Positions 1 to 6,365 of a stretch of DNA of 12,080 nucleotides are shown here, piece after piece. A model generated the notes under the pieces. That model saw only the letters and a list, made by a program, of their open reading frames with translations, had not been told where the DNA came from and ran no database searches. Source of the stretch: Actinomycetes bacterium (GTDB taxonomy: Bacteria > Actinomycetota > Acidimicrobiia > Acidimicrobiales > RAAP-2); assembly GCA_021801615.1 (NCBI GenBank), contig JAJYXS010000173.1, forward strand, positions 1 through 12,080, read 5' to 3'. The position numbers and the translations under genes are program-made. Each line of letters starts with the position of its first letter. Within the stretch, counting starts at the first letter, position 1.

Positions 1-138
1 CCCACCGGCGCCGTGCCCCCCACCGGCGCCGTGCCCCCCACCGGCGCCGTGCCCCCCACCGGCGCCGTGCCCCCCACCGGCGCCGTGCCCCCCACCGGCG
101 CCGTGCCCCCCTCTAGCGCCGTGCCCCCCACCGCACCT
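1..138 (+). repeat. 18-bp in-frame tandem repeat (Pro-Pro-Thr-Gly-Ala-Val)
   Basis: Five exact 18-bp units start at 13, 31, 49, 67 and 85. A partial unit lies at 1-12 and two diverged units start at 103 and 121. The unit reads gtgccccccaccggcgcc. Because 18 is divisible by 3, gain or loss of units keeps the frame and only changes the length of the disordered N-terminal segment. The near-perfect DNA identity suggests recent expansion. The array probably continues to the left of the window. Confidence 0.95.
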
Positions 139-765
139 CCACCATGGTGGGCGCCGTCGTGGTGGGCGCCGTCGTGGGGGCCTCCTCCGTGGTCTGGCCC
201 GCCCCCGTGGTACAGCTGGGGACCGGGATGGCGCGGGGCCCCGTCGCATCCGCCGGCGGGGCGTCCCTCCAGAGGGGAACGCCCGCTGCGCTCTCTGCCC
301 TGGATCGTCATCGGCGGCGTGCTCGCGGCGCTCGCGACGGTCGCGCTCGGCGTCGGCATCGGTTACAGCGTGTGGGGCGGGAGCGCTCCGGTCGCCGCGA
401 GGCACGGCGTGACGGTGCCGCTCCCCGGCATCTCCCCGTTCCTCGGGCGCGGCGGTTTCCTCGGCGTCGAGATCGCGACATCTGGCTTCGCGTCCGGATC
501 GACACCGCGCTCGGCCACACCGTCCGGCGCGCACGTCGTGGGCGTGGTCCCGTCGTCGCCCGCGGCCAAAGCGGGCATCGTGAAGGGTGACACCATCACG
601 GAATTCGACACACGGCCCGTTGCGTCGGCACGGACACTGGCGATCGACGTCGCTCGGATGGCGCCGGGCAGCCGGGCGGAGGTTGGCTGGGTGACCGCTT
701 CGGGAAGGCACGAGTCGGCGAAGGTGACGCTCGCCAGCCGTCCGCCCGCCAGCCAGCTCGGCTGA
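1..765 (+). CDS. Membrane-anchored PDZ-domain protein with Pro-rich repeat N-terminus (5' partial)
   Basis: The reading frame is open to base 1, so the true start lies upstream; residues here are counted from the GTG at 13. Residues 1-40 are repeats of a Pro-Pro-Thr-Gly-Ala-Val hexapeptide. Residues 42-73 are Pro/Trp-rich with nine tryptophans. Residues 97-120 form one hydrophobic membrane helix preceded by Arg-rich sequence, so the N-terminus is predicted to be cytoplasmic. Residues 147-242 are a PDZ domain of the HtrA type: a GGFLGV carboxylate-binding loop, then SPAAKAGIVKGDTI, the typical 'aggregated by A, G, D' segment. Actinobacterial HtrA proteins usually run Pro-rich tail, membrane helix, trypsin domain, PDZ. 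Here only about 27 residues separate helix and PDZ, so no protease domain is present. A role as an extracytoplasmic peptide-binding or adaptor protein is inferred. It converges on the phoU-like gene downstream. Confidence 0.85.
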   Translation, partial: PTGAVPPTGAVPPTGAVPPTGAVPPTGAVPPTGAVPPSSAVPPTAPPPWWAPSWWAPSWGPPPWSGPPPWYSWGPGWRGAPSHPPAGRPSRGERPLRSLPWIVIGGVLAALATVALGVGIGYSVWGGSAPVAARHGVTVPLPGISPFLGRGGFLGVEIATSGFASGSTPRSATPSGAHVVGVVPSSPAAKAGIVKGDTITEFDTRPVASARTLAIDVARMAPGSRAEVGWVTASGRHESAKVTLASRPPASQLG

Positions 766-781
766 CGTCGTGCGGCCCCGC

Positions 782-867
782 GAAGCCGGTCCGGCCTCGC
801 GATGCCGGCCCGGGCCACGATGCCCGTCCAGCTCCCCGATGCCGGCCCGGGCCGCGATGCCCGTTCC
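782..867. repeat. Palindrome-containing direct repeat in convergent gap; possible bidirectional terminator
   Basis: Two near-identical copies of about 29 bp lie at 801-829 and 838-866, 37 bp apart. Each contains the perfect 10-bp palindrome GGCCCGGGCC (807-816 and 844-853). A third, degraded copy can be seen at about 782-805. The stretch sits between the stop codons of two convergent genes (765 and 889), where stem-forming DNA often ends transcription from both sides. No T-run follows, so a terminator role is only inferred. Confidence 0.5.
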
Positions 868-888
868 GGGTCCTGGCCGGTCGGCTCG

Positions 889-1602
889 TCAACCGTCCGG
901 CGGGCCGCCCGAGGTGTCCGGCGCGATCTCGCCGGCGCCGGTGAGCGAGCCATCGCCTGGCCGTAGGCGCCGGCTCAGGTTCACCGCGTGGTCTCCGAGG
1001 CGTTCGTAGAAGCGGGCGAGCAGAGTGACCTGCGCCGCGACGGGCGGCTGCATCGAGCCGGCGGCCACCTCGCCGGTCAACCGCTCGTGGAGGATGTCGA
1101 GCTCTTCGTCTGTCTCGTCGAGGTCGAGCATTCCGGCGGCTCCTCTCGCGTAGACGTCGGCGGCGCTGCGCCACATGTCGATCGCGACCTCTGACATGCG
1201 CTGCACGATCCCTCGGCTCACCGGCGTCATCTCGCCGCCGAGCCCGAACACCGCGCGCTGCGCGATGTGCTCGGCGAGGTCCGCGCTGCGCTCCAGCTCG
1301 GACAGGACGAAGAGCAGATGGACCAAGCGGCGCACCTCTGCCGACGCTCCGACGATGGCGTCGAGCTCGCGCCACAGGTCCTCCTCGATGGACCCGACCT
1401 GCGCGTCGATCATCTGGTCGTCTTCGACGACCGAGCGGCCGAGCGTGACGTCTGCCGAGAGGAGCGCCCACGTCGCGCGTGCGAGCGCTTCGGTGACCCG
1501 CGCGAAGAGCCGTTGCACCTCCTGCTCGACGTCGTCGTCCATTGCGCGGTCGACCTTAGCGAGGCGGCTGTCGTGAGGTTCACCAACGGTTGGGCTTTCC
1601 AC
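889..1602 (-). CDS. phoU: PhoU-family phosphate signalling regulator
   Basis: The 237-residue product is all-helical in character and has the two PhoU repeats. Each repeat carries the family's metal-binding E-x-x-x-D motif: E104-D108 in ELERSADLAEH and E200-D204 in FYERLGDHAVN. PhoU proteins link the Pst phosphate transporter to the PhoR sensor kinase and repress the phosphate-starvation response. The length fits the usual 215-240 residues. The GTG at 1602 is chosen because GAAGG lies 5 nt before it; the ATG at 1542 is an alternative giving 217 residues. The last 20 or so residues are Gly/Pro-rich and probably disordered. The gene is last in the minus-strand unit, 58 bp after the oxidoreductase gene. 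No pst or phoBR genes are in the window, so pathway assignment rests on the family alone. Confidence 0.88.
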   Translation of the reverse strand: MESPTVGEPHDSRLAKVDRAMDDDVEQEVQRLFARVTEALARATWALLSADVTLGRSVVEDDQMIDAQVGSIEEDLWRELDAIVGASAEVRRLVHLLFVLSELERSADLAEHIAQRAVFGLGGEMTPVSRGIVQRMSEVAIDMWRSAADVYARGAAGMLDLDETDEELDILHERLTGEVAAGSMQPPVAAQVTLLARFYERLGDHAVNLSRRLRPGDGSLTGAGEIAPDTSGGPPDG

Positions 1603-1660
1603 GCCGGCCTTCGCCAGTTCTCGGCCGAAGCCGTGCCGAAGCCGGGAATGCCCCGGGACC

Positions 1661-2467
1661 TCAGGGACCGCGCCGTACGACGTCGGCCACTTCGTCCGTC
1701 GCGGTGCGGACGGGGAACGAGTGCATGATCCACGTCGCCCCGATCTCCTCCAAGTCGCCGGCGCAGGCCTCGTCCGCGTCGAATGCCATCTCGGCGGCGA
1801 TCTCGTAGCCCTCGAGGGACCCGCGGAGCGCGCGGACCTCGCCCACGACGCCGCGCAGCTCGTCGAAGGTCGTATGGACCGGGAAGACGCCGTCCAGGCG
1901 CGCGGCCCTGCGGAGGGGACCGTCGTGCCGCTTCCCACCGACGGCCGCGCCCCATACGGGTATGCGTGGCTGCTGCAGCGCGGTCGGAAGGAACCGAACG
2001 CCCTTGGCGGTGAAGTGGGGGCCGTCGTGGTGGACCTCCTCGCCCGACCAGAGCGCGAAGAGAAGGTCCAGGGCCTCGTCGAGCATGCCGGCGCGGCGGG
2101 ACTCGTCGACGCATTCGCCGAAGCGCTCGAGCTCGCCACCGCGGTTCACCCCGAGCCCGACGCCGAGGATCAACCGCCCCCGCGACAGACGGTCGAGGGT
2201 CACCGTCTCACGGGCCACTTTCTGGGGTCTCCGGCGCGCGAGGGGCGTGATCATCGTGCCGAGCCGCATTCGAGTGGTCGACGAGGCGACCGCGGCGAGG
2301 ACGATCCACGGGTCGGCGAGCTCCTGGGGATCGCCGGGCGGGCGGATCATGTGGTCCCACAGGAACAGTCCGTCCCAGCCACGGTCATCGGCCTCGGCGG
2401 CGAGCTGGACGACGGTGGCCGGATCGGCGAGCTCCCCGAACGGCGGAAAGAACAGGCCGTGGCGCAC
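1661..2467 (-). CDS. Luciferase-like (LLM class) flavin/F420-dependent oxidoreductase
   Basis: The 268-residue protein begins RHGLFFPPFGELADP and continues AEADDRGWDGLFLWDHM, the beta-1/alpha-1 segment characteristic of LLM-class oxidoreductases. Further family marks are the TTRMRLGTMITPLARRRPQKVARETVTLDRLSRGR region, the GVGLG turn, and a late PVWGAAVGG segment. These TIM-barrel enzymes use FMN or, in actinobacteria, coenzyme F420 for hydride transfer; the substrate cannot be told from sequence. The GTG at 2467 is chosen because it matches the family's usual N-terminus (M-R-x-G-L-F-x-P-P-F). A GTG at 2515 would add 16 atypical residues. No clear Shine-Dalgarno sequence precedes 2467, and the start lies inside the end of the upstream membrane protein gene, so translation may depend on coupling. 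Confidence 0.88.
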   Translation of the reverse strand: MRHGLFFPPFGELADPATVVQLAAEADDRGWDGLFLWDHMIRPPGDPQELADPWIVLAAVASSTTRMRLGTMITPLARRRPQKVARETVTLDRLSRGRLILGVGLGVNRGGELERFGECVDESRRAGMLDEALDLLFALWSGEEVHHDGPHFTAKGVRFLPTALQQPRIPVWGAAVGGKRHDGPLRRAARLDGVFPVHTTFDELRGVVGEVRALRGSLEGYEIAAEMAFDADEACAGDLEEIGATWIMHSFPVRTATDEVADVVRRGP

Positions 2468-5357
2468 GCAACGGGACTCTACGGCGAAGCCGCGTACCCG
2501 TCCACGCCCGATCACGTCCTCGCCGTCCCGCTCCGGCCGCGACCACGAGCCCGGCGACGACGCAGAGCGACGCCGCGGACAGGACCTCGCCGGTGAGCAG
2601 ACCAGGCGCCACGTAGCGCCACCTGAGAACCCCTCTCCCCGCCGGAGCCCGCACCATCTGGACGACGCCGGTGCGCTGGACGGCAAGCACCCTCGGGGTG
2701 CCGAGCGTGTGCCCGTCGGCGGCCGACGGCGTCCACGTCGCGGTCCATCCCGGTACCGCGGCGACCGCGCGCACCACGGCGACGCCGTGCAGCGACGAGA
2801 CGATGGCGGCGCTCGGCGCGAGAGGGGGCCCTGAGACCCGCCGGACCGAGGCGCCGCGCAGGGACCGCCCAGCCAACGCGCGCAGTGACAGTGCTGGCCG
2901 CGCCCGGTCGTCGACGAACACGCAGAATGCGCCGTCCTGGCCGGCGTAGCGCCAGTGCGGGTCCACGAGCCCGCTCTGGAGCGGGCCGTCGAGCGCGTAG
3001 GACCGCCCGCCGGCGACCGTGACGACCGGTGGCGCGACGTCCGCGCTCAGGTTCGAGCGGACGACCAGACCGACTGCGTCGGTCGGGGTTCTCCAGACTG
3101 CATTCCAGACGACGTCGGGCCCGGCACGCGGCTCGGCACCCGGCCCGGCACCGAGGGCTGCCGGTGACCTTCCCACCTCGACGGCGCGGGGCGCTTGCAG
3201 CCGTGCCCAGTCGACGAGGCCCTGGGCGGTGAGCAGCCCGACGTGCACGCCGTCGCTGGGGGCCGTCCCGGCGTCGGAGGTCGCGCGGAGCGTCACCCGT
3301 GCGGACCGGACCAGGGTAGGAGCCCCGAGGAACCACGTCGCGTGCCCGGACGTGCCCACCCGGCGCGTGCCCGGCTCGGATCGTCTCGACGTCGTGGCGG
3401 CGGCCGGGCCGATGAGGTACTGGGACGGCGCGAGCAGCGCGCCGGTCGAGAGCGTGTCGAGGACGCCGTCCGCTGCGGCACGCGGCACGAAGACGTCCTG
3501 GCCTGTGCCGGAGAGGCCGTGGACCCCCGTGGCCGCCGCGTAGTGCCCGTCGACGATGGAGCCGTACCCCTGGATCGACCACGTGCGTTCGACCGCGTTG
3601 GCGTCGGGGACGCCCAGGACCTCGAGCTCCGAGGGGTACAGGAGGCCCGGGTCGTAGACCGCGAACCGCCCCTGTAGGTGCAAGGACGCGATCGGGCGGG
3701 CCCTGGACGCGCTGGTCGTGGGCGTGGTGGTCGCAGGGGCGGTGCGCGGGGGGATCGTGGCCGCGGTGCGCGAGGGGATCGCGGCTGCGGCCGCCCCGAC
3801 CGGAGCTCCGACCGCGAGGACCGTGGTGATCACGAAGACGACGAGGTCCACCACGACGAACGTGGCCGCGATCACCGCGCGCCATGAGGGACGGAGCCGC
3901 GCGCCCGCGATCACGAGCAGAAGTGCGCCCGCGGCGAGCACCAGCGAGGGCACGAGCCACGGCCCGAGCGCCGACGCGTTCGCGGCCGCATGCGCGCCCA
4001 CTCCCATCCACTCGAGGAGGCGCGGACCGGACGCGAGCGCGGCGACGACGAGGCCGATCACCCCGAGCAGCGGCAACGCGCCGAGCGCGCGTTCCACGCG
4101 AGCCGCAGACGTCGCCGCCGCCGCCGGGTGGGTGGTCCTGGCGTCTCGTGCCCACCCGTCGAGCCACTGACCGAGAAGCACGGCGAGCGCGAGGTCCGTC
4201 ACGAGGATGCCGCGGCTCTGCAGACGTTCTCCGCCGAAGAGGGGGATGCGGATGAGCACGTGCCACAGCGGCGTGTGGTTGCCGAGGGCGAGGAGGATCC
4301 CCGACGCTGCGACGAGCTCCCAGACCGCCCACTCCGGCAGCGGGTGTCGGCGCAGCCTCCCGAGCAGTGCGACGGCGGCGGCGAGAGGGAGGAGCCCGAC
4401 GTAGCCGGTGACCTCGGTGAGGCTGTACGTCCCGAGGAACCGCGGCTGTCCGAACGCCCCAGAGCCGCCGAGCAGGTCCGGCACGCCGAGGAGCGCGAGC
4501 CAGCGGACCGGCAGGGAGCCGGCGCCGAAGAGGAACGCGCTGACCTGGGCCCGTTGGGACGTCGCGACCGCCGCGAGCCCGGGAACGAGCTGCACGGCGC
4601 CGAGGCCGACGCCGAGGAGGGAGCCGGACGCCACGGCGGCCGCGGCCTTCCATTCGGCCCCCCGCTCGGTCCAGTGGAGACGCACGAGCCGCCAGAGGGC
4701 ATAGAGGACCAGGACCGCAGCCGCGTCGGTGACCGCGCGCGGTGTCCCGGCGAGGACCACGAGGCCGACGGCGCCGGCCAGCACCGCGCTCCACCAGAGC
4801 AACCGTCGTGGCGCGGGAGCGCTCGGTTCGGTGAGGCGCAGCAGCGCGAGGAGCGCGACCGGCACCCAGCTCATGCCGATGACGAGGCCGACATGGGGGA
4901 TCTGGGCGACCATGCCGCCGCCGAAGGCGTAGGTCGTCGCTCCCGCCCAGCTGGCGAGGGTGGCGAGGCGCGAGGCACGGAGGAACGCGTAGCAGCCGAC
5001 ACCGGCGGTCACCGAAGCGGCGACGAGGTTCACCGTCCAGGCCGCGGCGCCCGGTAGCCACGCGAAGAGCCACGTGAGGGGGTAGGCGGCACCGGCGTTC
5101 CACCCGGCGAGGAGCGGCGCGCCACCCCAGATATAGGGGTCGAAGACGGGGAGGTGGCCTGATCGCAGGTCGCGGCCGACCAGCTCGCGTAGGGGCAGGT
5201 TCTGCGTCAGGTCGTCGCCCGGCACGACGAGGTGCCCGATCGCGGCGGGGATCGCGTAGACGAGGAGCGGCACGACGACGAGAGCCGCGACCGCGGCGAC
5301 ATCCCTCGCCCCGACGCGCGCTTCCCGAGCGCCCCGCACGGGGGTCGGTCGGCGCAC
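2385..5357 (-). CDS. Large YfhO-like polytopic membrane protein
   Basis: This 990-residue protein opens with a membrane helix (about 19-40). Next come a GDDLTQNLPLRE acidic loop (D48, D49) and WGGAPLLAGWNAGAAYPLTWLF, resembling the first outer loop of YfhO/GT-C-type glycosyltransferases. About a dozen membrane helices fill residues 19-517. A Pro/Thr/Ala linker follows (518-556), then a roughly 320-residue soluble domain (557-873) and one last helix (923-943). YfhO-type proteins are implicated in adding sugars to cell-envelope polymers from lipid-linked donors; the acceptor here is unknown. The GTG at 5357 is chosen because AGGGGAGG lies 7 nt before it; a GTG at 5453 would add 32 residues but lacks such a site. 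The Arg-rich tail past residue 944 overlaps the next gene in another frame and may be non-native. Confidence 0.8.
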   Translation of the reverse strand: MRRPTPVRGAREARVGARDVAAVAALVVVPLLVYAIPAAIGHLVVPGDDLTQNLPLRELVGRDLRSGHLPVFDPYIWGGAPLLAGWNAGAAYPLTWLFAWLPGAAAWTVNLVAASVTAGVGCYAFLRASRLATLASWAGATTYAFGGGMVAQIPHVGLVIGMSWVPVALLALLRLTEPSAPAPRRLLWWSAVLAGAVGLVVLAGTPRAVTDAAAVLVLYALWRLVRLHWTERGAEWKAAAAVASGSLLGVGLGAVQLVPGLAAVATSQRAQVSAFLFGAGSLPVRWLALLGVPDLLGGSGAFGQPRFLGTYSLTEVTGYVGLLPLAAAVALLGRLRRHPLPEWAVWELVAASGILLALGNHTPLWHVLIRIPLFGGERLQSRGILVTDLALAVLLGQWLDGWARDARTTHPAAAATSAARVERALGALPLLGVIGLVVAALASGPRLLEWMGVGAHAAANASALGPWLVPSLVLAAGALLLVIAGARLRPSWRAVIAATFVVVDLVVFVITTVLAVGAPVGAAAAAIPSRTAATIPPRTAPATTTPTTSASRARPIASLHLQGRFAVYDPGLLYPSELEVLGVPDANAVERTWSIQGYGSIVDGHYAAATGVHGLSGTGQDVFVPRAAADGVLDTLSTGALLAPSQYLIGPAAATTSRRSEPGTRRVGTSGHATWFLGAPTLVRSARVTLRATSDAGTAPSDGVHVGLLTAQGLVDWARLQAPRAVEVGRSPAALGAGPGAEPRAGPDVVWNAVWRTPTDAVGLVVRSNLSADVAPPVVTVAGGRSYALDGPLQSGLVDPHWRYAGQDGAFCVFVDDRARPALSLRALAGRSLRGASVRRVSGPPLAPSAAIVSSLHGVAVVRAVAAVPGWTATWTPSAADGHTLGTPRVLAVQRTGVVQMVRAPAGRGVLRWRYVAPGLLTGEVLSAASLCVVAGLVVAAGAGRRGRDRAWTGTRLRRRVPLRAPRPVLSAVRGARRSGHRRPARRRGR

Positions 5358-5360
5358 CTT

Positions 5361-5372
5361 CCCGCCTCCCCT
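5361..5372 (-). promoter_or_regulatory. Strong ribosome binding site deciding the YfhO-like start
   Basis: On the minus strand the sequence AGGGGAGGCGGG precedes the GTG at 5357. The AGGGGAGG core is 7 nt from the start codon, close to ideal complementarity with the 16S anti-Shine-Dalgarno. The longer alternative start at 5453 has nothing comparable, so translation most likely begins at 5357. Confidence 0.7.
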
Positions 5373-5495
5373 GCCGACCGTCGCGCGCTCGCCCGCCGGG
5401 GCTTGGTGGACGATCCCTGCGAGCTCGGCGGTCACCGCCGGAAACTCTCGCACCGGGCGACGGCAGTCCGGGTGCGAGCTGCGGGACGGTTCGGC

Positions 5496-6227
5496 TCAGA
5501 AGGTCATCGCCGAGTGCCAGCGCGCGGCGACTTCCTCGGCACCGAACCGCTCGATGCCGAGCTCGTCTGCGGTCGCCCGGTTCGCGCACCAGAGCCAAAG
5601 CGCCTCCGCCGTCCCTCGCAGCGCGAGGTCGGCCTTCGAGTGCACGTGGTCGACTGCGACCTCGGCGCCCGGCCCGAGGCGCACGACCCACTCGCCGTCG
5701 CCGTCGGTGCGGTGGAGATGCACCGTCTGGCCGCTCCAGGCGTCGGGCTGACGGCGCACCGACCGCGGCACGATCACGCGCAGGTGCTCGTCGACGCCGT
5801 CGGCGGCGACCTCGGGGTCGATGCGCGACGGCGTGCCGACGGCCCCTTCGGCGTCCCAGGCGTGCAGCGCGGTCTCGAGCGCCTGCCGGCGGAACCAGAA
5901 GCGCACCGTCCGCGGCAGCCCGAAGGTCCAGCAGTCCGCCTCGGGGTCCGCCGCGCCGAGCTCGTCGCAGAGGCGCGCGGCCCTCAGCTTCGCCCAGGCT
6001 CGCAGCGCGTGGTCCGAGCGGTCTTCGGGGGGATCGTCACGCGCCGCGTGCTCCCGGCTCGCCACGATCTTCGAGGCCCAGTCCCATACGAGCCCGACGT
6101 GGACGACGAGGTCCGCGACGGTCCAGTCGGGGCACGTCGGCACGGCGACCTCCGCCGAGCCCGCCGCCGCTCCGAGGAGCGCGTCGGCACGCTCGGAGAG
6201 GACTTGCAGATGCGTAGCCGGCTCCAC
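5496..6227 (-). CDS. Maleylpyruvate isomerase-family mycothiol-dependent enzyme (DinB-like)
   Basis: The 243-residue protein carries the N-terminal signature VPTCPDWTVADLVVHVG of the TIGR03083 family. Members are DinB-like four-helix enzymes that use mycothiol, the actinobacterial thiol. The expected zinc ligands are visible: H43 in VVHVG, and E118 and H122 in ALETALHAWDAEG. This is the same H, E-x3-H arrangement as in characterised mycothiol-dependent maleylpyruvate isomerase. The C-terminal half (about 165-240) resembles the family's SCP2-like domain, with VDHVHSKADLALRGTAEALWLWCANR. The real substrate is unknown because most family members are not maleylpyruvate isomerases. The GTG at 6227 is preferred because a -10-like hexamer lies 8 nt before it; a GTG at 6263 is possible. 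It heads the minus-strand unit, 138 bp from the divergent protease gene's start. Confidence 0.85.
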   Translation of the reverse strand: MEPATHLQVLSERADALLGAAAGSAEVAVPTCPDWTVADLVVHVGLVWDWASKIVASREHAARDDPPEDRSDHALRAWAKLRAARLCDELGAADPEADCWTFGLPRTVRFWFRRQALETALHAWDAEGAVGTPSRIDPEVAADGVDEHLRVIVPRSVRRQPDAWSGQTVHLHRTDGDGEWVVRLGPGAEVAVDHVHSKADLALRGTAEALWLWCANRATADELGIERFGAEEVAARWHSAMTF

Positions 6228-6235
6228 CGACGAGG

Positions 6236-6241
6236 AGGCTA
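6236..6241 (-). promoter_or_regulatory. Predicted -10 element for a leaderless transcript (minus strand)
   Basis: The hexamer TAGCCT matches the actinobacterial -10 pattern TANNNT and ends exactly 8 nt before the GTG at 6227. That spacing would put the transcription start at or next to the start codon. No Shine-Dalgarno sequence precedes the GTG, which fits leaderless translation. No convincing -35 box is seen. Confidence 0.45.
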
Positions 6242-6351
6242 CTGCGGACTCGCGCTCACGCACGCGGCGGCGCCGAGGGTCGCGACGTGCCGCAGCGCCG
6301 AGGGCAGGCAGCGCTCGACCAGGTCGTCCGGGTTCCGCGGGCCGGCTTGAG

Positions 6352-6357
6352 TACCCT
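6352..6357 (+). promoter_or_regulatory. Predicted -10 element for a leaderless transcript (plus strand)
   Basis: The hexamer TACCCT fits TANNNT and ends exactly 8 nt before the GTG at 6366. The surrounding bases AGTACCCTCCT match AGTAGCCTCCT of the divergent promoter at all but one position. There is no Shine-Dalgarno sequence before the GTG, so a leaderless mRNA starting near the G of the start codon is predicted. The -35 region is weak. Confidence 0.5.
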
Positions 6358-6365
6358 CCTGCGAC

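Noticed and set aside
1..138. CRISPR or regulatory iteron array
   Set aside because: The 18-bp units are contiguous, in frame and encode a Pro-rich segment of an evident protein.
1603..2139. Fusion of the PhoU frame with upstream sequence to base 2139
   Set aside because: The upstream part is an out-of-frame translation of the LLM oxidoreductase gene, with Ser/Arg/Pro-rich sequence and no domain.
3990..5057. Plus-strand ORF of 355 codons opposite the YfhO-like gene
   Set aside because: Its composition is almost wholly charged and Pro/Gly-rich, with no motif. The opposite strand encodes clear membrane helices and a conserved loop.
2512..5691. Minus-strand ORF of 1059 codons in another frame across the YfhO-like gene
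   Set aside because: It is Arg-dominated throughout and lacks hydrophobic segments, typical of a shifted frame in GC-rich DNA.
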